Source: Candidatus Solibacter sp.
GTDB taxonomy: Bacteria > Acidobacteriota > Terriglobia > Bryobacterales > Bryobacteraceae
Direction: 5' to 3'
DNA: 32,042 bases
Assembly (NCBI GenBank): GCA_025463045.1
Contig: JAOAPT010000009.1
Location: 1-32,042, forward strand
Shown: one piece after another, positions 26,245 to 32,042 of the stretch
Numbering within the stretch: the stretch's first letter is position 1
Layout: each line of letters opens with the position of its first letter
Position numbers and translations under genes: made by a program
Notes under the pieces: generated by a model
Database searches by the model: none
Seen by the model: the letters and a program-made list of their open reading frames with translations, nothing else
Told to the model about the DNA's origin: nothing

Positions 26245-28068
26245 TTACCACCGGCAGAGTATGAGAGCCGCGATGAGCCCGGCAATCGTCAGCCCCAAGC
26301 CCCAATACACCGACGCCGGCCGGTAGAAGAACTCGATCCTGTGCCGCCCCGCGTCGACCCGCACCGCGCGCACCGTATCGAGTTCCTGCACCGGACGCCG
26401 CGCACCATCCACTCGCGCGCGCCATCCGGGATAGAACGCATCGCCCACCCGCACCAGCCCGGGACTCGCCATCTCCACTTCGATTACGACACGCTCCGAA
26501 TTCCGCGAGATCACGCGAGAGTAGTCCGCCGTCACCGCCTCCGCGATCCGCGGATCGCTCCACACCTTCAGCCCGCTCCGCGATGCGAAGACCTCTACTT
26601 GATTCGGTGACGACGCCTTCCGCGCTACTCTATAGCGAATCCCGTAAATCCCCGGCGTCTCCTCGCGGCCGAGCATCCGGTGCACGCGCACCGGCATCGA
26701 ACTGACCGCCCCGCCGAACTGTTCGATCCCATAAAGGTCGCCGAAGTTATACGGCACCTCGTTGTCGTCGAAGTCCACCCGGAACCATCCGGGCCGCGCC
26801 TTCAGAAATTCCGCGATGTCCGACTGCGCCCGCACCATCTCCGTGTACGATCCCGGCCGATCGAACCGCGCCAGCCGCGGCGCGTTATACACCGCTTCAC
26901 CCAGGATCAGCACCAACGCAAGCGCACCAACCCACCATCGCCGGAAGTAGGCGATCCCGAGTGCCGCCAGCACGGCGATTCCCAGATTGAACAGCACGAT
27001 CGCGAATGCCGGCTCGCGCGCCTTCTCCACCATCGGCACGAAGCGGTAGATCAGCCAGTACGGCGGAAAATCTCCGCCGAGCGCAATCAAGAGGCCGCCC
27101 GTCGCGACCGCTGCCAACCAGCGCACTGCCGCGTCTTTCCGCCGCCACCACACCGCGGCGAGCGCGAACGCCAACGCCACGAACCCGACGTGCGGATTCA
27201 CATGCAGCGCGATCCCCGGCAGCACAATGCCAGGTGCAATGCTCCACTGCAACGAGTACTGCGCGTGCACGGCGTATGGCACAGGTTCGCCCCAGCGCAA
27301 GGGCTCCGGCGCGCCTGCCCAGCGCAGCGATTGCCTGGCGTACTCGATCGCCGGCAGCACCTGGACCGCCGAGACGGCCAGCCAGATCGCGAAGAAGATC
27401 GCCGCGTGCCGGAGAGCCCCGCGGCGCCACGCAAGCGCCACATGCGCGACCCAGAGCGCGCCCACCAGCACCGCCGTGAACGTCGGCACCACATGATGTC
27501 CGCTCAGGAACGCCATCCCCAGCGCCGCACCGCATAGCGCCGCGCTCGCCCGCACACGTTTGCCGCGCACCACCCGCGCGAAAAACAGGAACACGACGGG
27601 CGTCCAGATCGCCGTCATCAGAATCTGCGGCCAGTCGATGTGCCCCACGAAGCCCATCAGGCCGAACATCACGCCGCCCGCAACACTCGCAACCTGCCCC
27701 GCCCCGAGATCGCGGCAGAGCGCGTAGCACGCCACCGCCCCGAGCCAGTGAATCAGCACCCAATACCAGTGCAGTGTCGAAATCGGAATATGCCCGTCGC
27801 GCAGTGGCATCGCGAAGAGGATCCAGTTCAGCGGATTCGTGATTCCCGGCTGCACCTGCCCGATCAGCGTGTGCCCCGCCCATTCGTATGGGTCCCAAAG
27901 TGGAATCCTTCCCGCGTGGAATTCGCGCGCCTGAAGGTCCAGCCACGGACGGACGACGTTCGCCTGGTCGGGACCTTCGAGCCACGTCCACTCGTGCGAG
28001 ACCGTCAGTTTCCAGTAAAAGCCGGCCGTCAGCAGAAGCAGCGCGAACAGCGCCGACGGTGTGCGCAC
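26245..28068 (-). CDS. YfhO-like multi-TM membrane protein (putative glycosyltransferase-type)
   Basis: 607 aa with many TM segments, GRIPLWDPYEWAGHTLIGQVQPGITNPLNWILF, and C-terminal VRVGDAFYPGWRARVDGARRPVQELDTVRAVRVDAGRHRIEFFYRP typical of YfhO-type proteins. Confidence 0.75.
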   Translation of the reverse strand: MRTPSALFALLLLTAGFYWKLTVSHEWTWLEGPDQANVVRPWLDLQAREFHAGRIPLWDPYEWAGHTLIGQVQPGITNPLNWILFAMPLRDGHIPISTLHWYWVLIHWLGAVACYALCRDLGAGQVASVAGGVMFGLMGFVGHIDWPQILMTAIWTPVVFLFFARVVRGKRVRASAALCGAALGMAFLSGHHVVPTFTAVLVGALWVAHVALAWRRGALRHAAIFFAIWLAVSAVQVLPAIEYARQSLRWAGAPEPLRWGEPVPYAVHAQYSLQWSIAPGIVLPGIALHVNPHVGFVALAFALAAVWWRRKDAAVRWLAAVATGGLLIALGGDFPPYWLIYRFVPMVEKAREPAFAIVLFNLGIAVLAALGIAYFRRWWVGALALVLILGEAVYNAPRLARFDRPGSYTEMVRAQSDIAEFLKARPGWFRVDFDDNEVPYNFGDLYGIEQFGGAVSSMPVRVHRMLGREETPGIYGIRYRVARKASSPNQVEVFASRSGLKVWSDPRIAEAVTADYSRVISRNSERVVIEVEMASPGLVRVGDAFYPGWRARVDGARRPVQELDTVRAVRVDAGRHRIEFFYRPASVYWGLGLTIAGLIAALILCRW

Positions 28069-28072
28069 AACG

Positions 28073-29341
28073 TTAATCCAGCTTCGCCTGCTCGAGCCTG
28101 GGCGAAAGCAGATGAATCACCCCGAGCGCCACCAGATATGCGGAACCGGAGATCATGAACAGGATGAAATAGCTGCCCGTCCACGTCACCACCAGTCCGG
28201 CCAGTTTCAGCATGAGCGCATTGCCCGCCGCACCCGCCGCCGCCCCGATACCAACGACGCTGCCCACCGCGACGCGCGGGAACATGTCCGACGTCGTCGT
28301 GAACAGGTTCGCCGACCATCCCTGGTGCGCGGCCATCGCGAGACTGAAGATTCCGACCACGACCCACATGTTGCCCGCATAAGGCGCGTACAACACCGGG
28401 ACTACGCACAGCGCGCAAATCAGCATCGCGGTCTTGCGCGCCGCGTTGATCGTCCAGCCGCGATTGATCAGATTCCCCGACAACCACCCGCCCGCCACGC
28501 TGCCGATCGTCGATGCGTTGTACACGATCAGTGTCGGAACGCGAATCTCCATCAGCGTCAGGTGATACGTGTCCTGCAAGTATTTCGGCAGCCAGAACAG
28601 GAAGAACCACCAGATCGGATCGGTGAAGAACTTGCCCATCGCAAACGCCCAGGTTTCCTTCTTCGGAAACACGCGGCGCCACGGCACCGACTCCACCCGG
28701 TCCGGCGGATCGCTGCGAATCAGCGCCAACTCTTCGGGCGATACTTTCGGATGCATCTCGGGCTGCCGGTAGAGCCATAGCCACAGCGCCACCCAGATGA
28801 ACCCCACTGCGCCGGTCGCGATGAACGTCGATTGCCACCCGTATTTCTCCGCCATCCACGGCACCAGCAGGATCGTCACCACCGCGCCGATATTCGCACC
28901 GCTGTTGAAGATCCCCGTGGCCACTCCGCGCTGCCGCTTTGGGAACCATTCAGCCACCGTTTTGATGCACGCCGGAAAGTTCGCCGCCTCGCCGAACCCG
29001 AGGAACACGCGCGCGATTCCGAACGTCAGTGCCGAAGTAGCCGCCGCGTGCATCATCGCCGCCGCGCTCCACACCGTCACCGCGATCGCAAACGCGATCC
29101 GCGTACCGAACTTGTCCAACAGCCGCCCAGCACCCAGCAACCCGATCGCGTACGCCGTCGCAAACGCCGATGTGATATTGCCGTATTCATCGGCCGTCCA
29201 CCCGATGTGGACCTCGAGCGTCTTCGCCAACAGACTCAGCACCTGCCGGTCTACATAGTTGATCGTAGTCGCAAAAAAGAGGAGCGCGCATACAGTCCAA
29301 CGGAAGTGTGAACGCTCGGGCCGCGCGAGAGTCGGTGACAT
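28073..29341 (-). CDS. MFS transporter (ACS/hexuronate-transporter-like)
   Basis: RWTVCALLFFATTINYVDRQVLSLLAKTLEVHIGWTADEYGNITSAFATAYAIGLLGAGRLLDKFGTR; 12-TM pattern. Confidence 0.87.
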   Translation of the reverse strand: MSPTLARPERSHFRWTVCALLFFATTINYVDRQVLSLLAKTLEVHIGWTADEYGNITSAFATAYAIGLLGAGRLLDKFGTRIAFAIAVTVWSAAAMMHAAATSALTFGIARVFLGFGEAANFPACIKTVAEWFPKRQRGVATGIFNSGANIGAVVTILLVPWMAEKYGWQSTFIATGAVGFIWVALWLWLYRQPEMHPKVSPEELALIRSDPPDRVESVPWRRVFPKKETWAFAMGKFFTDPIWWFFLFWLPKYLQDTYHLTLMEIRVPTLIVYNASTIGSVAGGWLSGNLINRGWTINAARKTAMLICALCVVPVLYAPYAGNMWVVVGIFSLAMAAHQGWSANLFTTTSDMFPRVAVGSVVGIGAAAGAAGNALMLKLAGLVVTWTGSYFILFMISGSAYLVALGVIHLLSPRLEQAKLD

Positions 29342-29455
29342 GGAAGCAACGATTATAGCCCTTCGCACAAACGCCCACCCGATCCGAAAACCTTTAGCTG
29401 AAAGATTTAAGCTTGAACACCACCATCCCCGTAGTGGGGGCTTCACGCGCGCGAT

Positions 29456-29767
29456 TCAAGCCTCCTCCGAATCGCGTTCGTCCACCACCGAATCGTCGCT
29501 GTCCCCGATCGAATCCACCAAACAGGAAAGCGCCAGGATACCGATGCCGGTTCGCTCCGGCGGCGGCGCTACCGGAGGATCTTCGAGGGGCTTGGCCAGA
29601 ACGTGCTGCAGGTGCTTCACGTTTTCCACCGCCTGCATGAAGCTCGCCGCCGCGCGATTGTCAGCGCCATAGACATCCACCACCAAGTCGCGCAGAACGT
29701 GCAGACGCTCGCCAATCGTCCGCACCTCATGCCGCAGTTCCCGAAGTTCGACAGGCGTGAGCGGCAT
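29456..29767 (-). CDS. Hypothetical protein, 103 aa, helical N-terminus and acidic C-terminus
   Basis: MPLTPVELRELRHEVRTIGERLHVLRDLVVDVYG...DSIGDSDDSVVDERDSEEA; start 5 nt after the upstream gene's stop. Confidence 0.55.
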   Translation of the reverse strand: MPLTPVELRELRHEVRTIGERLHVLRDLVVDVYGADNRAAASFMQAVENVKHLQHVLAKPLEDPPVAPPPERTGIGILALSCLVDSIGDSDDSVVDERDSEEA

Positions 29768-29772
29768 GGCGA

Positions 29773-31413
29773 TCACCGCGTCAGCACCTTCCCCGGCAGC
29801 GCGTCGGTCATCTTCCCATCCGAGATCACCGGCACACCGTTGACCAGCACGAACTGCATGCCTTCCGACAACTGGTTCGGTTGATCGAATGTCGCCAGAT
29901 CGCGCACCGTCTCCGGGTCGAACACCACCACGTCCGCCCACATTCCCTGCTTCAGCACGCCGCGATCAGCGAACCGCATGCGCTGCGCCGGCAGTGACGT
30001 GAACTTGCGGATCGCATCCTCCAGCGTCAGCAACTTTTCTTCGCGCACGTATTTGCGCAGAATTCGAGGGAACGTGCCGTACGCGCGCGGGTGCGGATGC
30101 TCCTTGCCCAGCACACCCTCGAGTCCCGTTCCCTGCGAATCGTTGCAGATCGATACCCAGGGCTGCCGGATCGCCAGCGCCACGTCCGGTTCGCTCATGA
30201 TGAACATCCCCACCATCGTGAAGGCCTCGTCTTCGATCAGCAGATCGAACACCGTGTCGATTGGATCTTTATTCCAGATCTTCGCAATCTCCTCGATGGT
30301 CTTCCCCTGCAGCGGCATCAGTTTGGGATTCTGCACCGCGCTCACGATGAACGATTCCGGCCCTTTCACCTGCTGCCATTCGTTGTTCCATTCGCTCGAC
30401 GGCGTTTCCATTTCCTTGCGAATCCGCGCGCGCATCGCGGGATCCTTCAGACGCTCGATCAGTTTCTTATCTCCGCCATCGTGCGCCCACGGCGGAATCA
30501 CCGCAGAAAACGTATTGAACGCCGCCGGATATCCGTACGTATCGGCCGCCACATCGAGCCCCGATTTGCGGGCCGCATCGATCCGCGCCACGATCTGCGG
30601 CATCCGCCCCCAATTCGATTTCCCCGCTGCTTTCAAGTGCCAGATCTCCACCGGGATCCTCGCCTCGCGCCCGATGCGGAACGCCTCGTCCAACGCCGGC
30701 AGAATCGCGTCGCCCTCATCGCGAATGTGCGACGCGTAAGTCCCGCCGAGCTTCGCCGCCTCCGCCGCCAGCGCGATCAACTCCTCCGTCTTCGCATACG
30801 GCGCCGGCGCGTATTGAAGCGATGTCGAGAGCCCCACCGCACCCTCGCGCATCGCATCGCGCACCAACACCTTCATGCGCTCCAATTCCTCCGCCGATGG
30901 CGCGCGATTGTCGTCCCCGAGCACCATTCGGCGCACCTGCGTCGCACCGACGTAGCTCGCGAGATTGATCCCCATTCCCTGCTTTCGCAGGCGCGCGAAG
31001 TAGTCTCGAAAGGTGCGCCACACCGGCTGGACGCCGTAGTGTTCGTAACTCACGTGGTCGGCCTTCACGATTGCATCATTCAACGGCGCGATCGAACTGC
31101 CCTCGCCCGTGATCTCCGTCGTGATCCCCTGAAAGATCTTCGACGGAAGGTGCGGGTTCACCAGGATCGTCAGCTCCGATTGTCCGAGCATGTCGATGAA
31201 CCCCGGCGCAACGACCATCCCACGCGCATCGATCGTCCGTTTCGCAGCCGCGTCGCCCAGCCGCCCGATCGTCGCGACTTTCCCGTCCCGAATTCCGATA
31301 TCCGCCGCATACCACGGCGAACCCGTCCCGTCGATCACATGCCCATTGCGAATGACAACGTCATAGGGCGCAACAGCGGCAGCGAACAAGAGTACAGGCA
31401 CCAGTATCGGCAT
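29773..31413 (-). CDS. D-aminoacylase / N-acyl-D-amino-acid deacylase-like amidohydrolase, secreted
   Basis: Signal-like N-term; YDVVIRNGHVIDGTGSPWYAADIGIRDGKVATIG...PGFIDM...YASHIRDEGD...IEIWHLKAAGKSNWG-type motifs...RFADRGVLKQGMWADVVVFDPETV. Confidence 0.88.
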   Translation of the reverse strand: MPILVPVLLFAAAVAPYDVVIRNGHVIDGTGSPWYAADIGIRDGKVATIGRLGDAAAKRTIDARGMVVAPGFIDMLGQSELTILVNPHLPSKIFQGITTEITGEGSSIAPLNDAIVKADHVSYEHYGVQPVWRTFRDYFARLRKQGMGINLASYVGATQVRRMVLGDDNRAPSAEELERMKVLVRDAMREGAVGLSTSLQYAPAPYAKTEELIALAAEAAKLGGTYASHIRDEGDAILPALDEAFRIGREARIPVEIWHLKAAGKSNWGRMPQIVARIDAARKSGLDVAADTYGYPAAFNTFSAVIPPWAHDGGDKKLIERLKDPAMRARIRKEMETPSSEWNNEWQQVKGPESFIVSAVQNPKLMPLQGKTIEEIAKIWNKDPIDTVFDLLIEDEAFTMVGMFIMSEPDVALAIRQPWVSICNDSQGTGLEGVLGKEHPHPRAYGTFPRILRKYVREEKLLTLEDAIRKFTSLPAQRMRFADRGVLKQGMWADVVVFDPETVRDLATFDQPNQLSEGMQFVLVNGVPVISDGKMTDALPGKVLTR

Positions 31414-31450
31414 ACGTGCCAGTATACGCCTCGCGAGAATGTCATCCCGT

Positions 31451-31638
31451 TTAGAGCAGTTTTCTGAATTGTTCCACCGTTAGGCCGGCGTCACGCGCGA
31501 TGCCGCCCATCGTGAAGGCGTCGATTGGATTGTGGCGGGGGATTGTGAGAATGCGCATCCCATCCGTCATTACGATGTGGAGACTCTGCCGAGCAACCCA
31601 AAAGCCTGCCTTTCGAGTGCGCGAACTGCGTGAAGCGC
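31451..31638 (-). pseudogene. hicA: hicA toxin remnant (N-terminus missing, one-nucleotide frameshift)
   Basis: RQSLHIVMTDGMRILTIPRHNPIDAFTMGGIARDAGLTVEQFRKLL* in one frame; HAVRALER in the hicB frame; adding one G in AGGCAGG restores LERAGFWVARQSLHIVM. Confidence 0.8.
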
Positions 31639-31827
31639 AACCGTGACTTCACGGATGTCGGCATCCTGAGACAGAACGGCGGCGACGGCTAAGTATTCGC
31701 GAATTGCGTCCTGGATATTCTCGAGTGCCTCTTCTTCGGTCGACCCTTGCGACCAGCAGCCGGGCAATCCGGGGCACGATACGCTGAAACCTTCGTCGGT
31801 ACGTCGAAGCGCAACCTTGTAGCTCAT
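31570..31827 (-). CDS. hicB: HicB-like antitoxin with aberrant C-terminal extension derived from hicA
   Basis: MSYKVALRRTDEGFSVSCPGLPGCWSQGSTEEEALENIQDAIREYLAV...ADIREVTV then hicA-derived ALHAVRALER and out-of-frame tail. Confidence 0.88.
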   Translation of the reverse strand: MSYKVALRRTDEGFSVSCPGLPGCWSQGSTEEEALENIQDAIREYLAVAAVLSQDADIREVTVALHAVRALERQAFGLLGRVSTS

Positions 31828-31846
31828 TGACTTCCGACCTTTATTA

Positions 31847-32042
31847 TCAATTATTTCCGCTCTTCGCGATCTCGACCGCGTACACGTGCACCGGACCCAG
31901 CATGTTCGAGCGGAAGACCACCCATTTCATATCCGGCGAGAACGTGACATTGGGCTCCAGCCTGTAATCGTGCTTGCTCATATTGACCAGGCGCTCGGAC
32001 TTGAAGAACCCGGTATCGATCAGGCTGTCGGAGTTCGCCGCC
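31847..32042 (-). CDS. C-terminal part of oligogalacturonate-lyase-like / WD40-PD40 beta-propeller protein (runs off window edge)
   Basis: ...LVNMSKHDYRLEPNVTFSPDMKWVVFRSNMLGPVHVYAVEIAKSGNN*. Confidence 0.65.
   Translation of the reverse strand, partial: AANSDSLIDTGFFKSERLVNMSKHDYRLEPNVTFSPDMKWVVFRSNMLGPVHVYAVEIAKSGNN

Noticed and set aside
26073-26264. Small ORFs beginning MAPFGAATRDENA within the repeat
   Set aside because: ATG lies in the palindromic repeat; the reading frame is a by-product of GGCCCCGTTCGGGGCC and is not supported by an SD or conserved length
29425-29445. Terminator after the 103-aa ORF
   Set aside because: CCCC-GTAGT-GGGG hairpin is short and not followed by a T-tract on the minus strand
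30091-31467. 458-aa plus-strand ORF opposite the amidohydrolase
   Set aside because: Arg-rich shadow ORF antisense to a clear enzyme gene
28073-32042. Pectin-degradation cluster (MFS hexuronate-like transporter plus oligogalacturonate-lyase-like gene)
   Set aside because: The two genes are separated by an amidohydrolase, an unknown ORF and hicBA; the link is too weak without the flanking sequence

Overview
GC-rich bacterial chromosomal window. The gene families suggest an acidobacterium of the Solibacter/Bryobacter type: PadR plus a duplicated-permease ADOP-type transporter, TIGR03437-like C-termini, BACON repeats and a PEP-CTERM protein. Main content, left to right: a Kdp K+ transport locus with a short KdpD, KdpE, a stand-alone USP-like protein, a 27-aa microORF, KdpF and the start of KdpA; glnA, a MOSC gene and glnE in tight order; rsmI; a serine hydrolase split by an in-frame TAG; a large secreted BNR/SBBP-like protein; a Tat-type aldo/keto reductase; PadR and an ADOP permease; a Ser/Thr kinase with TPRs; a PEP-CTERM protein; a BACON/TIGR03437 protein; pxpBCA (5-oxoprolinase); a YfhO-like membrane protein; an MFS transporter; a D-aminoacylase-like amidohydrolase; a damaged hicBA toxin-antitoxin locus; and the end of an oligogalacturonate-lyase-like gene. 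The most interesting non-coding signals are a roughly 174-nt rod-like structure upstream of rsmI with 6S RNA-like architecture, and a hairpin-dense intergenic block at 25.87-26.14 kb holding a 58-bp palindrome and a 77-bp tandem repeat of hairpin units. Other notable points are the one-nucleotide-frameshifted hicA remnant fused to hicB, an in-frame stop between two normally fused domains, and a probable CTG start for pxpC. No computational search was run; all calls are by reading the sequence and the translated ORFs.
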